Origin: Mucilaginibacter boryungensis
GTDB lineage: Bacteria > Bacteroidota > Bacteroidia > Sphingobacteriales > Sphingobacteriaceae
Direction of reading: 5' to 3'
Length of the DNA: 64,000 nt
Assembly (NCBI RefSeq): GCF_015221995.1
Contig: NZ_JADFFM010000001.1
Coordinates: 2,852,001-2,916,000 of the forward strand
This document shows, in pieces, positions 1 to 7,000 of the stretch; positions within the stretch are counted from its first letter, which is position 1, and every line of letters begins with the position of its first letter. The notes beneath the pieces are model-generated. The model was given only the letters and a program-made list of their open reading frames with translations, did not search any database and was not told the DNA's origin. The position numbers and the translations under genes were made by a program.

Positions 1-307
1 CAATGATACGTTTGTATGGTAAAATAGCGCCAGGCAATGGGTACGGTGTGTTTTTTACAGGCCACCTGCCGGTAGTATCGTTATGCGCCATGCGTTTCAT
101 TAACGAGTCGTACTCCTTCTTATCAATGGGCGGATAAACTACTTTAACCGGCGTTGTATCGGCTGCAGGTGCAGCTTCGGCAGGTTTTGCAGCTGTATTG
201 GCGGTGGCAAGCGTTTTATTTGCCGGTGTGCCATTTTTACAGTTTGAAAATAAGGCTAAAGACAACAGCAGTAACGGTACTGATAAAAGTAAATTCTTGA
301 ATTTCAT
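1..307 (-). CDS. Small lipoprotein, C-terminal part beyond left edge
   Basis: An open frame starts at ATG 305-307 and reads to the window edge (102 codons seen). The N-terminus is a lipoprotein signal: basic MKFKN, a long leucine stretch, then a lipobox ending in Cys23 (LFSNC). An Ala/Pro/Thr-rich linker follows (about residues 28-52), then a charged segment with DKKEYDSLMKRM. I do not recognise a family. Its start lies only 12 bp downstream of the stop of the D-aminoacylase gene on the same strand, so the two probably form one transcript. Inference: an outer- or inner-membrane-anchored lipoprotein that may act with the secreted amidohydrolase. The rest of the protein is outside the window, so a catalytic domain further on cannot be excluded. 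Confidence 0.7.
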   Translation of the reverse strand, partial: MKFKNLLLSVPLLLLSLALFSNCKNGTPANKTLATANTAAKPAEAAPAADTTPVKVVYPPIDKKEYDSLMKRMAHNDTTGRWPVKNTPYPLPGAILPYKRII

Positions 308-319
308 TTATTGTTTTAT

Positions 320-1903
320 TTACAGGTTTTGTGTGTATCCTGGGCCACGCAAAATAGCACCATTTCTGTTACCATTATGCTTAAAGTTATCAACAGTTAC
401 AATCCCGTTAACCAACACATATTTAAAGCCCTGTGAATAGGCATGCGGCTTTGCATAGGTCGATTCATCGTTAACCGTTGCGGCATCAAACACCACCACA
501 TCGGCAAACATACCGGGCTGTAATAAACCCCTGCCAGCCAGGTGGAATTTTTGCGCTGGCAGCGAGGTCATTTTCCGCACCGCATCTTCCAGGCGCAGCA
601 CTTTTTCTTCGCGCACGTAATGCCCCAATACGCGGGCATTTGTGCCATATCCACGCGGGTGGGGAACGCCCGAGCCAAATAAACGGATGCCCGAATCGGA
701 TGCTACCATGGCCAGCGGGTATTTCATAATGTTTTTTACGTCATCCTCATTCATCCCATGGAAAACCATTGCCGCGCTTCCAAGTTTGGTGATATCCAGT
801 ATGGTTTCAATCTCGTTAGGAATATTATTTTTACGGCCTTTTTCGATATTGATCTGTTGTATGTTTTTTCCGTTAAGTGTGGTATCGGCATCGCAATGGG
901 CTATAAAAGCATAGTCGAAATGATCGCGCTGGCGCTTTTTCATATCGCTGATCATTTCCTTAATCACCTTTTGATGGATAACCGGATCGTCCAGGCGTTT
1001 ATATACCGAATCGCGGCCGCCATCCAGCAGCCAATCGGGTAATAGTACGTTCAATGTGGTACTGCTGGCGGTATATGGGTATTGGTCTACCGTCACTTCC
1101 AGGCCTTCGGCACGGGCTTTTTCAACCATGGCAATCATTTCATTACTGCGGTTCCAGTTGGGTTTACCCACTTTAAAGTGCGATATCTCTACCGGCATGT
1201 TTGCCTGGCGTCCAATATCTATAGCTTCGGCAATGGCTTCAAAAACCTTATCGCTTTCGTTCCGGATATGCGAAGCATACACCCCTTTGTATTTAGCCGC
1301 TGCCTGGGCTAAAGCCACCACTTCGGGCGTTTTGGAATACAGCCCCGGCGTATAAATTAAACCGGTTGAGAAACCCACCGCGCCATCGCGCATGGCCTGC
1401 TCCACAATATCCTGCATTTTTTTCAGCTGAACGGCGTCGGGTGTAACAGCGGCCTGGCCCAATACAGCCCGGCGCACATCATTATGCCCCACAAGCGATG
1501 CTACGTTGATAGATAACTTAATGCTGTCCAGGCGCCTGAAATATTTATCCAGGTTAATTTCCGAACCGCCGCAGTTGCCGGTAATAACAGTAGTTACGCC
1601 ATCGTAAATAAAGTTATCGGCCGTGGGAGTTTTCTTTTCGTCACCTTCAATATGGGTGTGCACATCAATAAACCCCGGCGCTACGATTAGCCCGGTAGCA
1701 TCGATATTTTTAGCGGCCTTTACTTTCGAAAGATCGCCAATGGCAACTACCTTGTTTTTCAAAATACCTACATCGCCATAAAACCAGGGGTTACCGGCAC
1801 CGTCAATGATCTTGCCGTTACGGATAATGACATCATATTGATTTTGTGCCATGGCCCAGGCAGGCAGCAGGCAACATAATAGCAGGAGTTTCAGATAACG
1901 CAT
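320..1903 (-). CDS. Secreted N-acyl-D-amino-acid deacylase (D-aminoacylase), amidohydrolase superfamily
   Basis: This 527-residue protein matches the D-aminoacylase type of amidohydrolase (COG3653), which removes acyl groups from N-acyl-D-amino acids. Residues 1-20 form a signal peptide (LLLLCCLLPAWAMAQ), so it acts in the periplasm or outside. The N-terminal beta-sandwich segment reads IIRNGKIIDGAGNPW. The metal-binding HxH lies at residues 82-84 inside the FIDVHTHIEGD motif. Later family features include the SHFKVG region, VTVDQYPY, and the C-terminal GMFADVVVFD segment that closes the sandwich. Length is normal for the family. The start is the only ATG that keeps the signal peptide. The gene precedes a lipoprotein gene 12 bp downstream. 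A role in salvage of D-amino-acid or peptidoglycan-derived acyl compounds is inferred; the exact substrate (D-aminoacylase versus dipeptidase-like) is not shown by sequence. Confidence 0.85.
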   Translation of the reverse strand: MRYLKLLLLCCLLPAWAMAQNQYDVIIRNGKIIDGAGNPWFYGDVGILKNKVVAIGDLSKVKAAKNIDATGLIVAPGFIDVHTHIEGDEKKTPTADNFIYDGVTTVITGNCGGSEINLDKYFRRLDSIKLSINVASLVGHNDVRRAVLGQAAVTPDAVQLKKMQDIVEQAMRDGAVGFSTGLIYTPGLYSKTPEVVALAQAAAKYKGVYASHIRNESDKVFEAIAEAIDIGRQANMPVEISHFKVGKPNWNRSNEMIAMVEKARAEGLEVTVDQYPYTASSTTLNVLLPDWLLDGGRDSVYKRLDDPVIHQKVIKEMISDMKKRQRDHFDYAFIAHCDADTTLNGKNIQQINIEKGRKNNIPNEIETILDITKLGSAAMVFHGMNEDDVKNIMKYPLAMVASDSGIRLFGSGVPHPRGYGTNARVLGHYVREEKVLRLEDAVRKMTSLPAQKFHLAGRGLLQPGMFADVVVFDAATVNDESTYAKPHAYSQGFKYVLVNGIVTVDNFKHNGNRNGAILRGPGYTQNL

Positions 1904-1949
1904 GTAGCTAAAATACGGGATTTTATTGATTCTAATCTACAAGAAATAA

Positions 1950-2124
1950 TTTGGCTGAAGCCCCTTTCTTTTATTCTTTAACCGTTGACTAAAGTCAACG
2001 GCAATGAATGTTTTACAAATAATTGCGGCCATACATACAGGCGTATATTATTAAGAAATACTACATTCATTGCCGTCCCATTTATGGGACGGACAAGCAA
2101 CTTTATAGGTTGGCTTTAGCCAAA
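1950..2124. repeat. Nested inverted-repeat element (cloverleaf-like)
   Basis: This intergenic stretch has four sets of inverted arms. The outer ends are TTTGGCTGAAGCC (1950-1962) and GGCTTTAGCCAAA (2112-2124), which pair with one G-T. Inside, 1998-2011 pairs perfectly with 2063-2076. The strand on each side of that stem also folds alone: CCGTTGACT/AGTCAACGG at 1982-2001 and CCGTCCCAT/ATGGGACGG at 2073-2092. The result is a cruciform with two side hairpins. It resembles REP/BIME-type repeats. It lies between two genes of the same strand and contains no ORF. Confidence 0.75.
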
Positions 2125-2129
2125 AAATA

Positions 2130-3014
2130 TTACGCCGTTTTAAAAAACTTCCCAAACACGCCAAGCGGCAGTTTAACGCCCGATGTAGCCTGCAAGTAAA
2201 GCTCCCCTATTTCCAGGTTTTGCACTTTGGGGAACGAGCCACGGATAAGGTTTTCTACAATTACCGAGGAAAAGCCTAAAGAGTAAGTATTCAGTATCAG
2301 GAAATGCTCTTGTGGGTCCAGCAGTTGCACTACGTCCTGCATCATTTCCAATATATGGTCTTCCAGCTTCCACTTCTCGCCGTTAGGGCCGTGACCGTAC
2401 GCAGGTGGATCGAGGATAATTCCGTTATACTTTTTGCCGCGTTTTAGCTCGCGTTTTACAAACTTTAAAGCGTCCTCTACCATCCAGCGGATGTTGCTTA
2501 ATCCCGATAGCTCCTGGTTTTCGTTAGCCCAGGTTACTACTTGTTTTATCGAATCGACGTGGGTAGTATCGGCGCCTGCCGCGCGGGCCATTAGCGATGC
2601 CCCGCCCGTATAGGCAAACAGGTTGAGCACTTTTGGCTCGGGTGTTTTAAACTTTTTTATGTTTGATGAGATGTAATCCCAGTTAACGGCCTGCTCGGGA
2701 AATATACCTACATGCTTAAATGAAGTTAGCGCCAGGCGGAATTTGATGGCCGCATCGTTGTTTTTATATTCCACATGCCAGCGGTCGGGCGTAGCAGGGT
2801 TTTTCTTCACCCATTCGCCCGATGTTGCCGACCGCCCTTTAAACCTGATATGGTGCAAGCGCTGCCATTCAGCTGCAGGCAGGGCCTTGGCCCATACCGC
2901 CTGTGGTTCGGGGCGTATCAGCACTACATTGCCAAAACGCTCTAATTTTTCAAAATCGCCGCAATCAATCAGTTCATAATCTTTCCAGTGGGTGGGCGTA
3001 AGTAGTTGGATCAT
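2130..3014 (-). CDS. Class I SAM-dependent methyltransferase, RlmI-like
   Basis: A 294-residue methyltransferase of the RlmI/Methyltrans_SAM type, whose known members methylate rRNA cytosines. The SAM-binding motif I is LNLFAYTGGAS (about residue 130), followed by an acidic strand end (THVDSIK). The catalytic-strand motif IV is ILDPPAYGHG (about residue 200), close to the DPP(A/S)(F/Y) of rRNA m5C methyltransferases. Compared with full RlmI (about 390-400 residues) it is short and shows no N-terminal PUA domain, so the target may differ. The neighbours do not clarify the function. It lies downstream of mlaF on the same strand but is separated from it by 131 bp with heptamer repeats, so co-transcription is uncertain. 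Confidence 0.8.
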   Translation of the reverse strand: MIQLLTPTHWKDYELIDCGDFEKLERFGNVVLIRPEPQAVWAKALPAAEWQRLHHIRFKGRSATSGEWVKKNPATPDRWHVEYKNNDAAIKFRLALTSFKHVGIFPEQAVNWDYISSNIKKFKTPEPKVLNLFAYTGGASLMARAAGADTTHVDSIKQVVTWANENQELSGLSNIRWMVEDALKFVKRELKRGKKYNGIILDPPAYGHGPNGEKWKLEDHILEMMQDVVQLLDPQEHFLILNTYSLGFSSVIVENLIRGSFPKVQNLEIGELYLQATSGVKLPLGVFGKFFKTA

Positions 3015-3015
3015 C

Positions 3016-3050
3016 TTGTAAGTCTTGAGTCTTAAGTTGTAAGTCTTAAG
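3016..3050. repeat. Five heptanucleotide repeats (TTGTAAG/TCTTAAG type)
   Basis: Five consecutive 7-bp units read TTGTAAG, TCTTGAG, TCTTAAG, TTGTAAG, TCTTAAG. They start just upstream of the methyltransferase ATG. Similar 7-bp-period repeats with other sequences occur in several other spacers of the window. Confidence 0.7.
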
Positions 3051-3145
3051 TCGATTTGCAAAGGTAGTAATTAGCGGGAAAGTGGAAAACTCACCACAAA
3101 CTAAGTCCTGTCTTTCGGATTTCCTGACTTACGCGGCCTTTCGGG

Positions 3146-3898
3146 CTACAACTTATTCTTCGCCGCGCGCATAAACTTGCTGGCAAATACAAACTCGTTC
3201 AGTTCTTTATTGTCGGTGTGGGCTATTTCCTTGTTGCTGCCTTCCCACCATTTCCGGCCGTCGTGCAAAAAGATAATATGATCGCCGATACCCATTACCG
3301 AGTTCATATCGTGGGTAACTATCACGGTGGTGATCTCGTACTCTTCGGTCAGTTCGGCAATCAGTTCATCTATCAGGATAGATGTTTTGGGGTCGAGGCC
3401 CGAATTGGGCTCATCTACAAACAAGTATTTTGGCTGCATGGATATGGCACGTGCAATACCTACGCGTTTTTTCATCCCGCCCGAAAGCTCGGCCGGGTAA
3501 AGCTTGTTGGTATCTTTAAGGTTAACACGTTCCAGGCAAAAATTAGCGCGTTCCTGCTTTTCGGCGTGCGATTGATCGGTAAACAGGTTTAAGGGGAACA
3601 TAATGTTCTCTTCAACCGTCATAGAATCAAACAAGGCCGAGTTTTGAAAAAGCATGCCAATTTCCTTGCGGATGGGTACACGCTCGGTAAAGTTCATGGC
3701 AGTAAAATCTTCGTTATTAAAAAGCACCTGGCCTTTAGTAGGCTGGTGCAGGCCAACAATACATTTCAGCAAGGTAGTTTTACCCGAACCCGAACCCCCG
3801 ATGATCAAATTATTCTTTCCCGGTTTAAATTGCGCGCTAATATCTTTCAGCACCTCATTTTCACCAAACGTTTTATATATGTTTTTGATCTCGATCAT
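3146..3898 (-). CDS. mlaF: ABC transporter ATPase, MlaF type
   Basis: A 250-residue ABC ATPase of the MlaF/Mkl kind, which powers phospholipid movement across the envelope together with an MlaE permease. Walker A is GGSGSGKTTL near residue 35, the signature is LSGGMKKRVGIARA, Walker B is YLFVDEPNSGLD, and the switch histidine is in IVTHD. The LSGGMKKRVG variant of the signature is typical of MlaF. Its start codon overlaps the end of the permease gene (3895-3898), so the two are translationally coupled. The third usual partner, an MCE-domain MlaD protein, is not the next gene downstream. Confidence 0.88.
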   Translation of the reverse strand: MIEIKNIYKTFGENEVLKDISAQFKPGKNNLIIGGSGSGKTTLLKCIVGLHQPTKGQVLFNNEDFTAMNFTERVPIRKEIGMLFQNSALFDSMTVEENIMFPLNLFTDQSHAEKQERANFCLERVNLKDTNKLYPAELSGGMKKRVGIARAISMQPKYLFVDEPNSGLDPKTSILIDELIAELTEEYEITTVIVTHDMNSVMGIGDHIIFLHDGRKWWEGSNKEIAHTDNKELNEFVFASKFMRAAKNKL

Positions 3899-4626
3899 AA
3901 TAGCATGCTTGATATAATAAGGTCGGCAAACAGTATCATTACGCAGCTATAAACTACACCACGGGTAGCCGACTGGCCAACTTCCAGCGCGCCGCCCTCG
4001 GTATAAAAGCCATTATACGCGCAAATTGAAGTAATTATAAAACCATATGCTATCGATTTTACCGCACACACAGTAACAATAATAGGGTCGAAGCCATCCT
4101 GTAAACCTGAGATGTAATCGCTTGGCGAAATTGAGCCTGTGAACACACAGGCCAGGTAACCGCCGCTTAGGCCCAATGCTACCGAAATGATAGTAAGCAG
4201 GGGCACCATAGATATGCCTGAAATAATTTTAGGCGCTATTAAAAATCCCGGGGCGTTTACCCCCATAATTTCCAAAGCGTCGATTTGTTCGGTTACGCGC
4301 ATGGTACCAATTTGCGATGCGATGCTACTGCCTACCCTGCCTGCTAATACCAGCGCCGATATAGTAGGGCTAAATTCAAGGATGGTCGAGTCGCGGGAGA
4401 TACTGCCGGCAATACTGCGGGACACCAGCGGACTGGACAACTGGAAAGCCACCTGTATAGTAGCCACAGCGCCAATAAATACAGATATGATAGCGATAAT
4501 ACCCAGCGAACCAATGCCGATAGAGGTCATTTCGCGCATTACCTCGTTCCAGTAGACGCTAAACTTTTCGGGTTTTTTAAAGCTTAAACGTAATAATAAT
4601 ATGTATTTGCCAAGGGCTGTAAACAT
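3895..4626 (-). CDS. mlaE: MlaE-type ABC permease
   Basis: A 243-residue MlaE/DUF140 permease with an N-terminal amphipathic region and about five hydrophobic segments. Family hallmarks are visible: the long conserved stretch with LEFSPTISALVLAGRVG, then the EQIDALEIMGVNAPGFLIAP region. MlaE forms the membrane core of the retrograde or anterograde lipid transporter at the inner membrane. It is the first gene of the two-gene unit with mlaF, with a 4-bp overlap. The ATG at 4624-4626 is chosen because it fits the family's N-terminal length. Confidence 0.88.
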   Translation of the reverse strand: MFTALGKYILLLRLSFKKPEKFSVYWNEVMREMTSIGIGSLGIIAIISVFIGAVATIQVAFQLSSPLVSRSIAGSISRDSTILEFSPTISALVLAGRVGSSIASQIGTMRVTEQIDALEIMGVNAPGFLIAPKIISGISMVPLLTIISVALGLSGGYLACVFTGSISPSDYISGLQDGFDPIIVTVCAVKSIAYGFIITSICAYNGFYTEGGALEVGQSATRGVVYSCVMILFADLIISSMLL

Positions 4627-4778
4627 GTATTTAGAGTGAAACGGTTAAAAATACTATAATTTGTTAATTCAAGTTTAACTCAGGCAAATTAAGTTATCCT
4701 TAAAACAATTAATAATGATAAAGTTTTAATTTTGTAAAGGCATACAATTACATTATATACTAAAAAAATTGGTAAAGA

Positions 4779-4810
4779 TTTGATATTTTAATAATATTTA
4801 TATAATTTAG
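4779..4810 (+). promoter_or_regulatory. Bacteroidota-type promoter for the 56-residue ORF
   Basis: TTTG at 4779-4782 is followed after 20 bp by TAATTTAG at 4803-4810, which matches the Bacteroidota -33/-7 consensus TTTG and TAnnTTTG in 11 of 12 fixed or semi-fixed positions. The ATG follows 18 bp later. The surroundings are very AT-rich, which raises the chance of a random match. Confidence 0.5.
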
Positions 4811-4828
4811 TTTAGTAAACCAGTTATT

Positions 4829-4999
4829 ATGAATAATGTAAACTTCGACCCAAAGGATAATAATAGTAAGGACAATGAGTCTCAAGACAATCAAACGCCT
4901 GATACTAATTTTCCTAACGTATGGGATACTGTTAATTTAAGCTTACCCGATATTGACATTTCAACACGCGATTGGAATTCTGATTCTGATTCAAATTAG
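4829..4999 (+). CDS. Small acidic Asp/Asn-rich protein, unknown
   Basis: A 56-residue ORF with no signal peptide or membrane segment. It holds 11 Asp and 12 Asn, with only 3 basic residues, and has two parts: a low-complexity DNNSKDNESQDNQTPD region and a C-terminal half with NVWDTVNLSLPDIDISTRDW. I recognise no family. A promoter-like pair lies 18 bp upstream. It ends only 7 bp from the stop of a convergent membrane-protein gene, and both lie in an AT-rich island, so they may have arrived together. Its disordered acidic nature would fit a DNA mimic, antitoxin-like or partner peptide, but nothing in the sequence proves that. It could also be a non-coding frame. Confidence 0.45.
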   Translation: MNNVNFDPKDNNSKDNESQDNQTPDTNFPNVWDTVNLSLPDIDISTRDWNSDSDSN

Positions 5000-5006
5000 T
5001 ATTCTG

Positions 5007-5654
5007 TCAAAATAATTCCTTAATTAAAATTGATATTATTTCGATTGTAATAAAAATTAAAGCTACTATTATAGGTGAACATAATAGTAGCTTTAATGAT
5101 TCTTCATATATCAGCCACCTTTTTTTGTTAAGTTTATTATTGTAATGGGATTTGTATTGAAGCGATTTTAATTCTGTTAAATAAAAACCCATTAACCTTT
5201 TATCACTGTTGTTATATTCTTTCTTGTAAAAATGATCTGAAATGTATTGGTTTGGAGCAGTACCAGGCATTGTGTATTCGAATGGCTTGATATTTACAAT
5301 TAAGTTGTTAACTGCCATATAGAAATAATATAATGTCGATATGGTGGTTGTAAAAAAAATATTATCATAATTATTCTTATCTCCCCTGTCTATAGAATAA
5401 GTCACAAGTCCAATAATAATACCTATTACTACAGATAAAAGGATATTAGATCTATCTACTATGATTTTGCTGATTTCTATAGTATTATCAAATCTTATTA
5501 TTGCTTGATCATAAACAAATTTTGCTTCTTCTAAAGTAATTTCATCACAATATTCCTTTGGAGGTTCCCATATTATCTCTTTTGAGGACTTTTTTTCAAG
5601 TTCTTTTGATTTTATAAATAATATTATAAGGAAGTTATTTAGTTTTTCTAACAT
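5007..5654 (-). CDS. Unknown membrane protein with N-terminal helical region
   Basis: A 215-residue protein with low-GC codons (AT-ending throughout), unlike its neighbours. The layout is a basic amphipathic N-terminus, a soluble helical stretch (about residues 35-68, EEAKFVYDQAIIRFDNT), a membrane hairpin (about 70-90 and 97-120), a soluble polar segment of about 65 residues ending in NKLNKKRWLIYEESLK, and a C-terminal membrane helix (about 188-212). I do not recognise a named family. Inference: the pattern of a helical domain followed by three or four membrane segments is like small membrane effectors in bacterial defence systems, but no catalytic or sensor motif is visible. It is convergent with the acidic 56-residue ORF. 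The 3' end contains a perfect 17-bp inverted repeat. Confidence 0.7.
   Translation of the reverse strand: MLEKLNNFLIILFIKSKELEKKSSKEIIWEPPKEYCDEITLEEAKFVYDQAIIRFDNTIEISKIIVDRSNILLSVVIGIIIGLVTYSIDRGDKNNYDNIFFTTTISTLYYFYMAVNNLIVNIKPFEYTMPGTAPNQYISDHFYKKEYNNSDKRLMGFYLTELKSLQYKSHYNNKLNKKRWLIYEESLKLLLCSPIIVALIFITIEIISILIKELF
5056..5097. repeat. Perfect 17-bp inverted repeat inside a CDS
   Basis: Positions 5056-5072 are the exact reverse complement of 5081-5097, with an 8-base loop (5073-5080, AGGTGAAC). The hairpin lies about 50 bp before the stop codon of the membrane-protein gene, in the part encoding the last membrane helix. It is not followed by a T-run, so it is not a standard terminator. 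Confidence 0.8.
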
Positions 5655-5712
5655 TGTTTGAAGGTGTTAACTATCATTAAATATAAATTATTTACCCCGA
5701 ATATCAGAACAT

Positions 5713-6417
5713 ATGAAAAACGCCATTATTACCGGCGCCACCCGCGGCATGGGCAGGGCCATAGCCATTGCTTTTGCAAAAGAAGGTTTAAACCTGGCCA
5801 TATGCGCCCGCAATGCCGATGAACTGGAGGGCTTCAAACAGGAATTACTGCAAATAAACCCTGATATAAAAGTATCGGTTAAAGTTGCCAATGTGAGTGT
5901 GAAAAGCGATGTGCTGGCCTTTGCCGCCCAGGCCGAACAGGAGCTGGGCGCCATCAGCGTAATTGTAAATAATGCGGGAATCTATGTGCCTACCAGTATC
6001 CTTGACGATGAGGATAATACTTTTGATAAACTGATCAGCACCAACCTGATGCCGGCTTACGAGTTTTACCGTTATTTTGGCAAAAAGCTAATTGCTGCAC
6101 AACAGGGGCATATTTTTACTATCTGTTCGTCGGCCTCGGTAAACCCGGTTGTAGCCGCCGGTACATATAGTGTAACAAAGTTTGCGTTGCTGGGTCTTAA
6201 TAAGGTAATGAGGCTTGAACTACAGCAATATGGTGTTAAGGTTACCGCGGTTATCCCGGGGTCTACGCTCACATCATCGTGGGATGGGGTTGAGGTGGAT
6301 AGCGACAAGCTTATAATGCCCGATGATATTGCATCGTCCATTATAAATGCTTACCGGCTAAGCCCGGGCGCCAACGTTGAAGAGATCATCATAAAACCTG
6401 TGTTCGGCCAGTTATAA
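5713..6417 (+). CDS. Short-chain dehydrogenase/reductase (SDR)
   Basis: A 234-residue classical SDR. The nucleotide-binding motif TGATRGMGRAIA is at residues 7-18, NNAG at about residue 88, and the catalytic set is a serine at about 139, Tyr152 and Lys156 (YSVTK). The arginine in TGATRG, with ARN further on, favours NADP(H), as in cytoplasmic ketone or aldehyde reductases. The substrate is not evident. The C-terminus (EEIIIKPVFGQL) resembles the 3-oxoacyl-ACP reductase-like YdfG/FabG group. The gene is followed 34 bp later by the PspC gene on the same strand. The ATG at 5713 puts the Rossmann motif at the normal distance. Confidence 0.85.
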   Translation: MKNAIITGATRGMGRAIAIAFAKEGLNLAICARNADELEGFKQELLQINPDIKVSVKVANVSVKSDVLAFAAQAEQELGAISVIVNNAGIYVPTSILDDEDNTFDKLISTNLMPAYEFYRYFGKKLIAAQQGHIFTICSSASVNPVVAAGTYSVTKFALLGLNKVMRLELQQYGVKVTAVIPGSTLTSSWDGVEVDSDKLIMPDDIASSIINAYRLSPGANVEEIIIKPVFGQL

Positions 6418-6451
6418 ATTAAGTCACACACACACTCAAAAAAAACGAATC

Positions 6452-6988
6452 ATGGACAAAAAATTATACCGGGACGACATACATAAAACCATAGGTGGTG
6501 TATGCGCCGGTTTAGCAGAGTATTTTAGTATTGATATAGCCATAGTGCGCCTGGTATTTTTACTTACCTTGTTTTTGCACGGCGGCGGGTTGCCTATTTA
6601 TATCATCCTTTGGATAGCCTTACCTAAAAAGCCGCTACACATACAAACCCCTTTTGTTGATTATACCGTCCCGCCGGCCGGTACCAATCAGTACAACATT
6701 CCGCCGGTTTTTAACCAGCCTAAACAAAAATCAACCGGTACTATTATTGCCGGCACGATACTATTAATTATAGGCATGTTCTTTATTTTGGATGATTTTG
6801 ATATCATCCCCGATTGGGATTTGCATCACTTTTGGCCGGTTATATTAATAGCCATAGGTATTATTGTCATATTTTCGGGCAATAAAAAACAACCCTGGGA
6901 CAACCACGACTGGAGCAAACCCCAGGAGCCCCTAAAAGATGAGCCAAAGAAAGATAATTCAACCAACGACGACATTACAACCATATAA
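6452..6988 (+). CDS. PspC-domain membrane protein
   Basis: A 178-residue protein with an N-terminal PspC domain (about residues 2-60), which includes the KTIGGVCAGLAEYF and IYIILWIALPKK hallmarks. A second membrane region spans about residues 100-145 and resembles the DUF5668/LiaF-like transmembrane unit (HHFWPVILIAIGI). PspC proteins sense or buffer envelope stress at the inner membrane. The C-terminal tail is hydrophilic (KDEPKKDNSTNDD). It is the first of two co-directional genes 12 bp apart, the second being LiaF-like, so the two probably work together in an envelope-stress response. Confidence 0.85.
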   Translation: MDKKLYRDDIHKTIGGVCAGLAEYFSIDIAIVRLVFLLTLFLHGGGLPIYIILWIALPKKPLHIQTPFVDYTVPPAGTNQYNIPPVFNQPKQKSTGTIIAGTILLIIGMFFILDDFDIIPDWDLHHFWPVILIAIGIIVIFSGNKKQPWDNHDWSKPQEPLKDEPKKDNSTNDDITTI

Positions 6989-7000
6989 AAACGAACCATC

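Noticed and set aside
1904..2129. Simple terminator between the methyltransferase and D-aminoacylase genes
   Set aside because: The stems lack a T-run in the right place and form a larger symmetric element, so it was listed as a repeat.
3016..3050. A CRISPR-like array
   Set aside because: The repeat unit is only 7 bp with no spacers. No Cas gene occurs in the window.
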